From: Gammaproteobacteria bacterium
GTDB taxonomy: Bacteria > Pseudomonadota > Gammaproteobacteria > UBA9214
Assembly: GCA_029860045.1 (NCBI GenBank)
Contig: JAOUBY010000005.1
Location: forward strand, 1 to 60,741
Direction of reading: 5' to 3'
Length of the DNA: 60,741 nt
How positions within the stretch are numbered: position 1 is the first letter of the stretch; each line of letters begins with the position of its first letter. Below are positions 40,723 through 50,332 of this stretch, in pieces. Under the pieces are notes generated by a model. That model made no database searches, was not told where the DNA came from, and saw only the letters and a list, made by a program, of their open reading frames with translations. A program made the translations under genes and the position numbers.

Positions 40723-41693
40723 ACTTCCGTTTCTCCAGAGAGCATTGGGCGGTTGCACTTGATATACCAGTGCTCTATTCCCTGCCACGCCTCCAGTGCC
40801 GTCTCTGCAAACCAGAAGATGTCACGATCCTCCAGGTCGATGGCACCCTGCTCGAGCAGAAAGTCGAAGTCGATGACCCTTTCCCAGTAGGCCTGGCCAA
40901 CCAGCACGACCGGTAGCGGCTTGATGGTGCGCGTCTGGATCAGGGTCAGCGCCTCGAACAGTTCATCCATCGTGCCGAACCCCCCCGGAAACGCAACCAA
41001 TGCGCGTGCGCGCTGCATAAAGTGCAGCTTGCGCAGGGCGAAGTATCGAAAGCGGAAGCACAGCTCCTGTGAAATATAGGGGTTCGGAAACTGCTCTTCT
41101 GGCAGGTCGATGTTCATGCCGACCGTTTTGGCGCCATGCTCGAACGCACCGCGATTGGTGGCCTCCATAATGCCGGGACCACCACCGGTCATCACCACCA
41201 GTTCACAGTCCAGAGGGCCCTTGCCGAATTCGGCCACGAGGCGGCCAAATTCGCGAGCTTCCGAATAGTAGTGGCTGTTGTCGAGGATATGCCGTGCTAC
41301 CTTGAGGCGCCGCTGCAGGTCTGCATCGTCTGGAGTTTCTGCCAACGCACGCTCGAGCATGTCGATCCTGCGCTGTGCCGCTGACGGCTCGGCTATCCGG
41401 GTGCTGCCAAAAACAACGATGGTGTTATTCACCGAATGTTCACAAAGCAGCAGTTCCGGCTTCAGGTATTCAAGCTGGAGACGCAGCCCACGCGCCTCGT
41501 CACGCTCAAGAAAGGCAACGTCCCGGTCGGCACGACGATAGCTGGGTGCCTCGAGCAGGGCCTGGATACGGTCTGGCGCATGGGGGTCTTCCGCGCCAGC
41601 CTTAGGTTGCGACTCCGGCAGCGGCTCGCGCCGTCGCTCCGGGTCCGGCGGCGGCGGTATATCCGGTGGTGCCTTTTTCCCGATATCACTCAT
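40719..41693 (-). CDS. LOG-family Rossmann protein (TIGR00730-like nucleotide hydrolase)
   Basis: The 324-aa protein has the diagnostic motifs MTGGGPGIMEATNRGA and VAFPGGFGTMDELFEALTLIQT. LOG-like proteins release free bases from nucleoside 5'-monophosphates. A Pro-rich N-terminal tail (APPDIPPPPDPERR) extends it beyond short LOG proteins, and an N-terminal helical region of about 100 residues is shared with larger family members. It is translationally coupled to the beta-CASP nuclease, suggesting a nucleic-acid or nucleotide turnover pair. Confidence 0.88.
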   Translation of the reverse strand: MSDIGKKAPPDIPPPPDPERRREPLPESQPKAGAEDPHAPDRIQALLEAPSYRRADRDVAFLERDEARGLRLQLEYLKPELLLCEHSVNNTIVVFGSTRIAEPSAAQRRIDMLERALAETPDDADLQRRLKVARHILDNSHYYSEAREFGRLVAEFGKGPLDCELVVMTGGGPGIMEATNRGAFEHGAKTVGMNIDLPEEQFPNPYISQELCFRFRYFALRKLHFMQRARALVAFPGGFGTMDELFEALTLIQTRTIKPLPVVLVGQAYWERVIDFDFLLEQGAIDLEDRDIFWFAETALEAWQGIEHWYIKCNRPMLSGETEV

Positions 41694-41762
41694 TCACTTA
41701 CTCCAGCTGACAAGACTCTGCTCATTCACGACCATGGTAGCGGCCATCAACAGTCTGAAACA

Positions 41763-42371
41763 CTACTCCCGGGGCTTGCTCCTGTCTGGTTTCGGGGTCA
41801 ACTTCCGGCGCATCTCTTCGATACCCGTCTGATAGGCCTCTGCATCACCGTAGTCGAAGAAACGCGGATAGCGCGCATGCGCACCGCGCACCCTGCGTGC
41901 ATGACGGATCGGACACCAGTATTGCTCGGTACGCGCAATGATTTCACGCGCATAGGCGACCACGCCGTTGGCATAGCCGCAGTAGGCACAGTTCACCTTC
42001 TCAATGGTATTCAGGTAGGCCAGCTTGTGTCGATCATTGACAAGATAATCGCGGCGACGCACGCGCGTCACGCCGTAGGCACGAAAACAAATATGTTGGT
42101 ACAGTGTAAATGTCAAATCAACCGTGACCAGCGGCACCAGCATGCTGTAGATAACCGGCGCGCTCAGAACCGATGCCAGGCGGGCAGTGAGAATATAGTT
42201 CAGTGAGCTGACACGGAAGCGGCGCTGAAAATCCTGCACCTCCCGGGTAAAACGCACCCTCCCCCCTTCAAAGGTATAACGAAAGCGCTCGCGTGCATCA
42301 TCAAACTGCGTCTCCATCTGCTCCTGGAGATCACGCATATCATCAAGCAGTTCATTGATATCTTTATACAT
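41763..42371 (-). CDS. Conserved-looking protein of unknown function with CxxC pair
   Basis: The 202-aa protein starts with a helical, acidic region (KDINELLDDMRDLQEQMETQFDD) and has a hydrophobic segment (APVIYSMLVPLVTVDLTFTLYQHICF). It then carries NCAYCGYANGVVAYAREI and EQYWCPIRHARRVRG, which could form a metal site from three cysteines and a histidine. I do not recognise the family. It stands alone on the minus strand, separated from its neighbours by short gaps. Confidence 0.7.
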   Translation of the reverse strand: MYKDINELLDDMRDLQEQMETQFDDARERFRYTFEGGRVRFTREVQDFQRRFRVSSLNYILTARLASVLSAPVIYSMLVPLVTVDLTFTLYQHICFRAYGVTRVRRRDYLVNDRHKLAYLNTIEKVNCAYCGYANGVVAYAREIIARTEQYWCPIRHARRVRGAHARYPRFFDYGDAEAYQTGIEEMRRKLTPKPDRSKPRE

Positions 42372-42599
42372 AAGCGGCCACCCTGCTACCTGTACTGCCT
42401 CAATCTAACTATAGCGCAGCCGGCTGCACTGATGACAGCCGTTGATACACATGAGTGAGTACAACATGAAATTGATGGGGGCAGACTTCCTGTGGATTTC
42501 AGATTTAAACTGTCCCGTCACAGGACGCTGCTGACAATCGGCAGGATGGCATATGCTTAAATTTCATGACCGGGCCTCATGGTAAGGCCGGCGTACTTA

Positions 42600-43172
42600 T
42601 TATTTTTTTCCAGGGGGATAACTCGACAGGATGTCGCTGACCAGTTTATTCACAATGTTGGTCATTGTTTCCGGGGTGCTGCTCTCGCCCAGGCGCTCGG
42701 TGCTGGAGCCGCGCCACAGCATGGCATTATCCGGGACATCGAGAATATCGATGGTAAGTACGAACTCATCATAGGAATCGACATCGTAGCCCGGGAATCC
42801 GTATCCGACGCCAACCGCACTGTGCCTGCCGAAGGTACCCATACCGATCGAAAAACCGCTGTTGCTCCCCTCCAGATCGGTACGCGTACCTACCTGGTAG
42901 GCAAGACTGGCATCGGCATTGCTATCCACCACGGCAATGCCGCGTGTTGCCAGGTAGTCGGTAATCGCATTCCTGATGCGTTCATCGACCAGCGGGCTGT
43001 TAACCCGGGTATCGCTGCTTTCCGATTGCGCCGGCGGCGCGATTTGAACGCTTTTTATAGAGGAAAAGTCATAGCCCGCCCGGTAGTCCACGTTGGTCGC
43101 GGTTGCGCAGGCAACCAGCATCGCCGCGAGTACAGGCACGGACATTTTCCCGAAAATATTCTGAAGCTTCAT
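42600..43172 (-). CDS. DUF4136-type lipoprotein
   Basis: The protein is about 190 aa from the ATG at MKLQNIFG, preceded by GAGG. A lipobox MLVACA near residue 20 marks a lipoprotein. The domain starts VDYRAGYDFSSIKSVQI and ends DNAMLWRGSSTERLGES...VNKLVSDILSSYPP, typical of DUF4136. Location is the outer membrane, since Ala follows the lipidated Cys. Function of the family is unknown. Confidence 0.82.
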   Translation of the reverse strand: MKLQNIFGKMSVPVLAAMLVACATATNVDYRAGYDFSSIKSVQIAPPAQSESSDTRVNSPLVDERIRNAITDYLATRGIAVVDSNADASLAYQVGTRTDLEGSNSGFSIGMGTFGRHSAVGVGYGFPGYDVDSYDEFVLTIDILDVPDNAMLWRGSSTERLGESSTPETMTNIVNKLVSDILSSYPPGKK

Positions 43173-43286
43173 GGATACCTCCTCTATGACAGCATATTCA
43201 TGCATCGGCCCGTAGCTGGCAATAACCGGCCTTAAAGCGTTGGACAGCCGGGAAACCAGGTGATTCCCGTACCGTTAACTACCCGG

Positions 43287-44483
43287 TTATTTTTCCACCA
43301 CACGTACACCGTCCGCAATCCGGTCGTCCGGATGCAGAATCACCCGCTCACCCGGCCCGATACCATCAAGAATCTGTGTAGCAAGCCCGTTGCTGCGCCC
43401 TTCACCAACAGTGACAAGACGTGCCTTGCCGGCATCAATGGTGAATACCGACCAGCTATCATCGTGGCGAAACAGGGCGCTTGCCGGCACCTGCAACACA
43501 TCATCATCCTGCCAAAGAACAAACTGCGCCTCGACACGGTAACCATCACCCAGCTGCTGCCAGTCCGAATACGGTGAAACCAGGTCGGCAATTACCCAGA
43601 CACGCTGCTCCTCGACACCCAGCGCAGATATATGCGTGAAACCGGTCGGCTCAATGGTACGCACCACGGCCTCCAGCACCCGGGGACCACCCCATCGTAA
43701 CAGTTGCACCCTGGTACCGGGCTGAATTCGCACGGCATCTGCAGACAGTACGTCGACGGCGACCTCCAGCGCGGAAGGATCACCGATTTCGAGCAACGGC
43801 TCACCGGTTGCCACCACGCCCTCACTCTTGTGGTGAATCTGCAGCACCTGGCTTGCGACCGGCGCCTTTAACGCCACTGTCTCAAGCCCCTCATCGCCGT
43901 CACTGCCTATTGAATACTGGAGTGCTGTCTGCGCTGCCTCTAACTCGTAGCGCGCCACCTCGACGCTAAACTCCGCGGAGCGCAATTGCGCTGCAGCTTC
44001 CCGGGAACGCGTGGCTGCCTGTTCCAGCGCATCGCGCGAAACCAGCGACTGTTCCTGCAATTGCTGCTTGCGCTTGAAGTCATTACTTGCGAACCCGGCC
44101 TCGGCACGCGCCGCGCTCACCTTTTGTTCCGCACTCTTTATCGCGGCATTGGCTGCTGCGACCTGCGCCTCGGCACGTGCGCGGCTGCGCGGATCGAGCA
44201 CCTCTGGACGCAGCGGTTCCATAAATGCCAGCGCCTGTCCCCGTGTTACCGAATCCCCGACTTCCAGCACTATACGCTGCAGGTAGCCGGCAACCGGCGC
44301 CGATATAACAAAGCGGTCCTTGACACGAGTCTGTCCCTCCTCATCGACCGTCACACTGAGTGGCGCACGAACCACCGTCGCGCTCTCAACCAGCAGTGGT
44401 GCCGGCCAGAAGCCCCACGCCAGTGCGGCAGCAATAGCCACGGCCAGCAATATAAACCCGGTTTTTCTTTTCATTGACATCAT
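43287..44483 (-). CDS. HlyD/RND-type membrane fusion protein of an ABC exporter
   Basis: The protein is about 398 aa. The track start is a TTG; an ATG two codons later is preceded by GGA and preferred. One N-terminal helix (TGFILLAVAIAAALAWGFW), a lipoyl-like half (ISAPVAGYLQRIVLEVGDSVTRGQ), a helical hairpin (ARAEAQVAAANAAIKSAEQKVSAA...) and the closing half (LKAPVASQVLQIHHKSEGVV) are in order. It follows the permease by 31 bases and connects it to the periplasm. Confidence 0.9.
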   Translation of the reverse strand: MMSMKRKTGFILLAVAIAAALAWGFWPAPLLVESATVVRAPLSVTVDEEGQTRVKDRFVISAPVAGYLQRIVLEVGDSVTRGQALAFMEPLRPEVLDPRSRARAEAQVAAANAAIKSAEQKVSAARAEAGFASNDFKRKQQLQEQSLVSRDALEQAATRSREAAAQLRSAEFSVEVARYELEAAQTALQYSIGSDGDEGLETVALKAPVASQVLQIHHKSEGVVATGEPLLEIGDPSALEVAVDVLSADAVRIQPGTRVQLLRWGGPRVLEAVVRTIEPTGFTHISALGVEEQRVWVIADLVSPYSDWQQLGDGYRVEAQFVLWQDDDVLQVPASALFRHDDSWSVFTIDAGKARLVTVGEGRSNGLATQILDGIGPGERVILHPDDRIADGVRVVEK

Positions 44484-44514
44484 GTGCAATTCCGATTGCC
44501 GTCTGTTCCGGCCA

Positions 44515-46878
44515 TTACTCCCGCGTCTTCAGGACACCGATCAGGTCCAGCCGGTTCAGTTTACGCCAAAGCAGCGCTCCGGAGACAATGGCTGAGGCCA
44601 GCACCACGCTGGCAGCGAACGCGACCGTGTCGGCCTCCAGCACCAGCGGCACACGATACAGGTCGGAGCGGAATGCGTTTGACAGGTAGCGGCACAACTC
44701 GCGACCAAACAGGTAACCCAGCGGCAGCGCCAGCAGGGTGGCTACTGCCAGTTCGCCCAGCAGGATGTAGGCAACCTCGCCACGGGTAAACCCGAGTACA
44801 CGCAGGCTGGCCAGCTCACGATCGCGCTCTGACAGTGCGATGCGGGCACTGTTATAGACCACACCAAAGGCAATGGCAGCCCCCAGCAGGGCCGTCACAA
44901 AGGAAAAAAACAGGATGGTCTCTTCCATGGTCTTGTGGAAGCTGCGGATCGCCGTCTCACGCACAACCGTGCCGGCAACCCGCGGCATGCCGTCCAGCTC
45001 GCGATAGATACGCTCACTGTGTCGCTCATCGATATCGAGGTAGGCCGCGTTGATTGCATCCCCCTCTTTCAGCAGGCGGTTGACGCTCGCACGCCGCATG
45101 TAGGCCGAGACACCCAGGTATTCGCTGGTCAGCCCGACCACCGGAACTTCCAGTACCGGCCGGTTACCTTCCAGCACTTCCACGGTCAGCTGTTCACCTG
45201 GTTCAATATCCAGCAGCTCGGCAAGAAAATCGGTCAGCACCACCCCCTGTTCCGGCAGCTCCACACGATCGAGGTCGGCATCAAGGATACGACGCAATGT
45301 GCCATCCGGCTCCATGCCCTGAATCGAACCACGGTAGCTGCGGTGTTCGAAACGAAGACGGGCCGGAACCGCGCGCATACCCTCTGCATGCAGTACGCCT
45401 TCCAGACCGGCAAGCGAGTACAGGGCATGTTGCGAGGTCGGTTCGGAAAAACTCACCGTCAGGTCCTGGCTCTGGCTCATGGCGTACTGCACGTCGATCA
45501 TGTAGCTCACTGCATCCTTCTGGAAGTTGGCCACCATGATAATGCCGCAAGCTGCTGCAATACCGCCGACCGACAGCAGGGACTTCAACGGACGTCGCTC
45601 CATGTGGCGTGCGATCATGCGCGTGGGCTGGGAAAACAGGCGTTGCAGGCCAAGCCGCTCGATGAGGGTTTCGTGGTAAACGGTCGGCATTTCCGGACGC
45701 ATGGCTTCCGCCGGTGGTAACTGCACCGCACGACGCACCGCCAGTACCGTACCGGTCATGCCCGCAACGAGACTGACAAGGGTCGCCAGCAAGACTACGT
45801 CGGTATGCAGATGGTAGACGGTAAACGGAAACTTGTAAAATTCCATGTACAGCGTACTCAGCCCCTTGCCCATCCAGGCACCTGCGGCAACCCCACCAGC
45901 GAGTCCGAGCATCACAATCACCAGGACCAGCGCGGCGTAGTGCCGTCCGACAGACAGGTTGCTGTAACCGAATGCCTTGAGTATCGCGATCTGATTGCGC
46001 TGGGTATTGACCAGCCGGGTAATGACCACGTTCAGCAGGAATGCAGCAACACCGAGAAAAATGACCGGAAACACAGCCGCCATGGTCTCAAGGCCCTTGA
46101 GTTCCTCGGAAAGAAAGCGGTGAGAAATCTGGTCCTTGCGCGCATAGGCACCCTGCCCGCCATTACGTGCGATGATCTGGTCAATGTGCTGGATCACATT
46201 TTCGGCATTCGCACCTTCTGCCAGCGTGAAGCTGACATCGTTGAAAGCGCCCTCCATGTTGTAGGCCGCAGCCAGCGCCGCACGACCCATCCATACAATG
46301 CCGTAACGCTTGAAATCCGGGAATACCGCCCCCGGTGCAATTGCATACATGTATTCAGGAGACATGGCCACGCCGACAATGGTCAGTTGCTTGCGCCGAC
46401 CATTGATTGTCGCCGTCAGGTAATCGCCCGGCTGCAAACCGTGTTCACCGGCAAAGCTGTCATTGATCAGGACTTCATCATCACGGCCCGCCTCGACCAG
46501 GCGGCCGCGGCGCAGGTGCAGTGAATTCAGTTCCGGTGGCCGATTTTCAGGTATCGACACCAGTGTCCCGATGACCGGGTCGGCGAACCCGGGCACCTTG
46601 ATGCGCGCCGCGGCTACCACGCGCGTCTGCACACGCTCTACACCGGGAACTGCCAGCAGGCGGCCGACGAGCGTGTCGGGGGCCCGTTTTAACAAGGCAA
46701 ATACGTCTGCAAAGCGCTGCTCACGGTAATAGTCGTCGCGAGCTATCAGCAGCGTATCGTAAGTTGACAGCGACATTACAAACGTAGCAACACCACCGAC
46801 CTGCACCAGGGCAATCGCCAGCACCATGCCGCGCATCTCCAGCAGGTCACGCCACAGTTTCCAGTTCAGGGCGCGCAT
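44515..46878 (-). CDS. FtsX-family ABC transporter permease
   Basis: The 787-aa protein has an N-terminal helix, a periplasmic MacB-like domain (about 45-240), a three-helix FtsX block ([39 protein letters not shown]...), a second periplasmic domain and a second FtsX block near the C-terminus ([30 protein letters not shown]). Such permeases export lipids, lipoproteins or small molecules with MFP and ATPase partners. It is the middle gene of the three-gene exporter; substrate unknown. Confidence 0.88.
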   Translation of the reverse strand: [787 protein letters not shown]

Positions 46879-46880
46879 GC

Positions 46881-47618
46881 CTACCAGCTCAGCTCGCTGG
46901 CCTGCTTGCGCGTCACGTTACGCTGCTCGGAGCCGATCCGGCCATCCATGATATGCACCACACGGTCGGCCATGTCGGCAATACCGGCATTGTGCGTAAT
47001 CAGCGCCGTGGTAGTGCCGAGTTCACGATTGGCACGTTCCAGCGCCTCCAGCACCAGCACACCGGTCTCCGAGTCGAGTGCGCCGGTCGGCTCATCACAC
47101 AGCAACACGGCCGGGTTCTTGGCAACGGCACGGGCAATTGCTACACGCTGCTGCTCACCACCGGACAGCTGCGCCGGGAAGTGATCCATTCGATCCTGCA
47201 GGTTCACCAGCGCCAGTGCATCCTCCGGCGTCATCGGGTCACGTGCAATCTCGGTCACGGCCGCGACATTCTCACGCGCCGTCAGGCTGGGCATCAGGTT
47301 ATAGAACTGGAATACAAAACCGACATGGTAACGACGATACTCGGTCAGGCGGCGCTCATCGGCATGGGTCAGGTCCTGATCACGGTAGTGGACTGAGCCG
47401 TCACTGGCAGTATCCAGGCCACCGAGGATATTCAGCAGGGTGGACTTGCCACTGCCGGACGGACCCAGCAAGACCATCAGCTCACCGGCAAGCAGATCAA
47501 GGTCGACACCGCGCAGTGCATGCACGTCGACCTCGCCCATGTGATAGACCTTGGTCAGGCCACGCACCCGAAACACGGTCTGCGCATCGGACTCCGCAGC
47601 TACTGGAGTACTGTTCAT
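46881..47618 (-). CDS. ABC transporter ATP-binding protein (MacB/LolD type)
   Basis: The protein is about 245 aa from the third in-frame start (MNSTPVAAE); an ATG three codons earlier is also possible. Walker [11 protein letters not shown]-loop [13 protein letters not shown], signature [14 protein letters not shown] and Walker [14 protein letters not shown] are intact. It is two bases before the permease gene. An FNR-like site lies just upstream. Confidence 0.92.
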   Translation of the reverse strand: MNSTPVAAESDAQTVFRVRGLTKVYHMGEVDVHALRGVDLDLLAGELMVLLGPSGSGKSTLLNILGGLDTASDGSVHYRDQDLTHADERRLTEYRRYHVGFVFQFYNLMPSLTARENVAAVTEIARDPMTPEDALALVNLQDRMDHFPAQLSGGEQQRVAIARAVAKNPAVLLCDEPTGALDSETGVLVLEALERANRELGTTTALITHNAGIADMADRVVHIMDGRIGSEQRNVTRKQASELSW

Positions 47619-47680
47619 TGCACACATATTCGCCACTGTTGACTACCCGACCAGCATAGTCAACTGCAGCGGGAACGTGT

Positions 47681-47694
47681 TTGAGGCAGATCAA
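47681..47694 (-). promoter_or_regulatory. FNR/DNR-like site TTGAGGCAGATCAA
   Basis: Nine of ten half-site bases match. On the minus strand TATGCT (47658-47653) is a -10 at the class II distance before the ABC exporter operon. It lies in the divergent gap with the rhomboid gene and the match is weaker than at the nir sites. Confidence 0.4.
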
Positions 47695-47743
47695 TACCGG
47701 GGCATACTGGAAAAAGGGATACCCAGCCGCTACCGTGGCGGTC

Positions 47744-48391
47744 ATGTCACACTGGAAACAACCACCGGGCAAACACCCCTCTTTTCGCCGCAGCGCACTG
47801 GCCGCACTGGCATTTATCGCCTTGCTCTGGCTATTCGAGCTACTTGACCGCACGCTCGGTCTGCAGCTTTACCGCTTCGGCGTGTACCCGCATGCGCTCG
47901 AAGGTCTTGTCGGAATCCTGTTCGCGCCACTGATTCATGGCTCGTGGGGTCACCTGCTGTCCAACAGCTTTGCACTGCTGATCCTGCTGACTGCGCTGTT
48001 GTACGGCTACCCGCGCTCGGCACGGCCGGCACTGACGTTCATCTACGCGGGCTCGGGACTGGGCGTATGGCTGTTTGCCCGCGAGAGCTATCACTTCGGA
48101 GCCAGCGGGCTGACACATGGCATCATGTTTTATGTCTTCACCAGTGGCATCCTGCGCCGTGACCGGCCCTCGATTGCACTGTCTCTGATCGTGTTTTTCA
48201 TCTACGGCAGCATGATCTGGAGCATCTTCCCGCAGGAGCCGGGCATCTCCTACGAAAGTCATTTCTTCGGTGCGCTATGCGGCGTGCTTGCCGCATTCCT
48301 GTTCGCCCGGCGCGATCCGCCAGCAGCGGAGAAGCACTATGACTGGGAGGATGAAGAAGACCCGGACGAAGCCGGCGAACAACGGCACTAG
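47744..48391 (+). CDS. Rhomboid-family membrane serine protease
   Basis: The protein is about 215 aa from the ATG at MSHWKQPP. Six or so helices are visible, with HGSWGHLLSNS, the catalytic serine motif GASGLTHG and a C-terminal SHFFGALCG histidine, so the Ser-His dyad is present. It cleaves substrates inside the inner membrane. The acidic tail (DWEDEEDPDEAGE) is unusual. Its end overlaps the end of nnrS by four bases. Confidence 0.87.
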   Translation: MSHWKQPPGKHPSFRRSALAALAFIALLWLFELLDRTLGLQLYRFGVYPHALEGLVGILFAPLIHGSWGHLLSNSFALLILLTALLYGYPRSARPALTFIYAGSGLGVWLFARESYHFGASGLTHGIMFYVFTSGILRRDRPSIALSLIVFFIYGSMIWSIFPQEPGISYESHFFGALCGVLAAFLFARRDPPAAEKHYDWEDEEDPDEAGEQRH

Positions 48392-49566
48392 CCCGGCTGA
48401 CCGTCGACGCGCGGCCGCAACCACATCGGCAGGTAGACCAACAGCAACAGCGTAAAGGACAGCATCCACAGCACCTGCGAAATTCCGATCCACAGCGTGT
48501 AATGGCCTGCATCCAGCAACGGCAACAGGACACGTACCAGTGTGCCAATCAACATAATACTGATCACCTGCGCCACCACCGGCGGCGCCTTGAGACTGCG
48601 GCCGGTATGGCCCAGCGTGACGCGTGCCATCATGCCCAGCGTGAACAGGCCAATGCCACCATAGGTGAAGGCATGCAGGGCAATAAACGGGGAAATACCG
48701 GTTACGAACACGGCGGCCTTGAGCGCAAAACCCACCACCAGCCAGCCGTAACCGAGGTACAACACAGCCAGCAGCGGCACCTTGAAGATACCACTGACAT
48801 ACCAGCCCGTCAGGCGCAGCACATGCAGGAAAAACAGCGCCCCCGCCAGTACCGCGACCAGCAGGCTGTCCGGTTGCAGCACATCCGCGAGCCAGAACAC
48901 CACGAACAGCAGCAGGCTGGTGATATCAAGCCAGGCACGATTGGTGAGTGTGACCGGATGCCCCATGCCGTTTTCGATAAAAAATGGCAGCACGCGGCGC
49001 GCCATGACAAAGATCAGCGCCATCACCAGGTAGACGCCCGAGTAGAGACCGATCTGCACCCCATCGGGGTAGTACCCCAGCAGTCCGGCATAGAACAGCA
49101 GGTTGCTGCACAGTAACAGCACGATCTTGGACAGTATCCCCAGCTGCTTCCACTGGCGCACCTTGAATATCGGGCAGGCCAGCGCCAGCACCAGACCCAC
49201 ACCAAAGGCACAGTCGGCCATAGCGGCCCAGTACAACGGCACATGACTACCGGCCAGCAACAACACGCGTCCCGCCAACCACGCCACCACCAGCAGCAAC
49301 AGGGGCAAACCACGCAGGGTCTGCACACCGGTCCAGTTTTTCACGGCGGTTAGCAGGAAACCGGCGATAACAGCCATGGCATAGCCAAACACCATTTCAT
49401 GGGCATGCCAGACAAGGGGGGACAGTTGCTGCTGCGGCCACGGCCAATCCAGCACGTACACGCCCAGCCAGATCAGCACCGCGACCACGGAAAACACGGT
49501 GGCAACAGTAAAAAACGGGCGGAAACCGAGATTCAGCAGGGCCGTGTTACGGGAAGCAGACGACAC
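48388..49566 (-). CDS. nnrS: NnrS family membrane heme protein
   Basis: The protein is about 392 aa from a GTG at VSSASRN, chosen because NnrS proteins usually begin about ten residues before LGFRPFF; the track ATG at 49623 would add a Pro/Arg-rich tail. Twelve helices with conserved His residues (LVWHAHEMVFGYAMAVIAGFLLTAV, ALHAFTYGGIGLFTLGMMARVTLGHTGR) match NnrS, a heme- and copper-linked protein that protects against nitrosative stress in denitrifiers. It is the last gene of the hydrogenase-side minus strand, but functionally belongs with nir and the NO-reductase-like genes. Confidence 0.9.
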   Translation of the reverse strand: MSSASRNTALLNLGFRPFFTVATVFSVVAVLIWLGVYVLDWPWPQQQLSPLVWHAHEMVFGYAMAVIAGFLLTAVKNWTGVQTLRGLPLLLLVVAWLAGRVLLLAGSHVPLYWAAMADCAFGVGLVLALACPIFKVRQWKQLGILSKIVLLLCSNLLFYAGLLGYYPDGVQIGLYSGVYLVMALIFVMARRVLPFFIENGMGHPVTLTNRAWLDITSLLLFVVFWLADVLQPDSLLVAVLAGALFFLHVLRLTGWYVSGIFKVPLLAVLYLGYGWLVVGFALKAAVFVTGISPFIALHAFTYGGIGLFTLGMMARVTLGHTGRSLKAPPVVAQVISIMLIGTLVRVLLPLLDAGHYTLWIGISQVLWMLSFTLLLLVYLPMWLRPRVDGQPG

Positions 49567-49712
49567 GTCAGGCACTGGGCGCCTGTGGCCCCGGTTTGCA
49601 GGCAACCTGCACCGACAGGGCATATCCGAAATCGGGGGAACTGTAACGCATGGCGCTCATCACCAGCCTGGAGACCGCCGCATGCAGGGCGATACCGCCA
49701 GTACAAACACTA

Positions 49713-50255
49713 TCAGGCGCTTTTATGACCCGCATGCGGCCTGCGCGTCACCACCACCTGGCGCAGGATCATGCCAAAAATCATCAACACCCCGGTGGCA
49801 ATCAGCAAACCAAGCGCAAACCCGCCCATGCCGGCATGCGCCGGTGTCAGCAGCAGGTGCGACATGCCCTGATAGATCGCAAGACTGCCAAAGGCAGCAT
49901 GGCCGAGCCAGGCGTTGTACCCGATTGCCACGGCAATCACCACCACGGCCAGCAGGAACAGGATCGCGCCGACAACAGGCAGTTGCGGAATAGCGAAGCT
50001 CAACATGCCCAGCAGACTGCCGGCAGCAAACAACGCCAGGAAGAACAGTACATCGCGCACACCATGATCGCCGCCGCGTGCCGCCCAGTAACCGGCAGCA
50101 ATCGCCACCAGCAGGTGATCCAGACCAGAGGCCGGATGCATGAAGCCATCAATCAGTCCGGTGCTGGTATGCAGCCCGCCATGTGCAAGTGCATAGGGCG
50201 CGACCAACAGGATAAACAGTGCCAGTACAGTAGTGTGAATGATTCTCAGTTGCAT
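49713..50255 (-). CDS. hupE: HupE/UreJ family membrane protein
   Basis: The 180-aa protein has a signal-like N-terminus (VLALFILLVAPYALA), then HGGLHTSTGLIDGFMHPASGLDHLLVAIAAGYWAA with the HPxxGLDH metal motif and six helices. HupE proteins take up nickel for hydrogenase. It follows hynL by 77 bases on the same strand, supporting that role. Confidence 0.9.
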   Translation of the reverse strand: MQLRIIHTTVLALFILLVAPYALAHGGLHTSTGLIDGFMHPASGLDHLLVAIAAGYWAARGGDHGVRDVLFFLALFAAGSLLGMLSFAIPQLPVVGAILFLLAVVVIAVAIGYNAWLGHAAFGSLAIYQGMSHLLLTPAHAGMGGFALGLLIATGVLMIFGMILRQVVVTRRPHAGHKSA

Positions 50256-50332
50256 CAGGTACTCCGGTTGCTGTGCTTGTTATCGGGCCAGGCCGTCTTC
50301 GCGCTCAAACACCTATATATCGGGCAACCCGG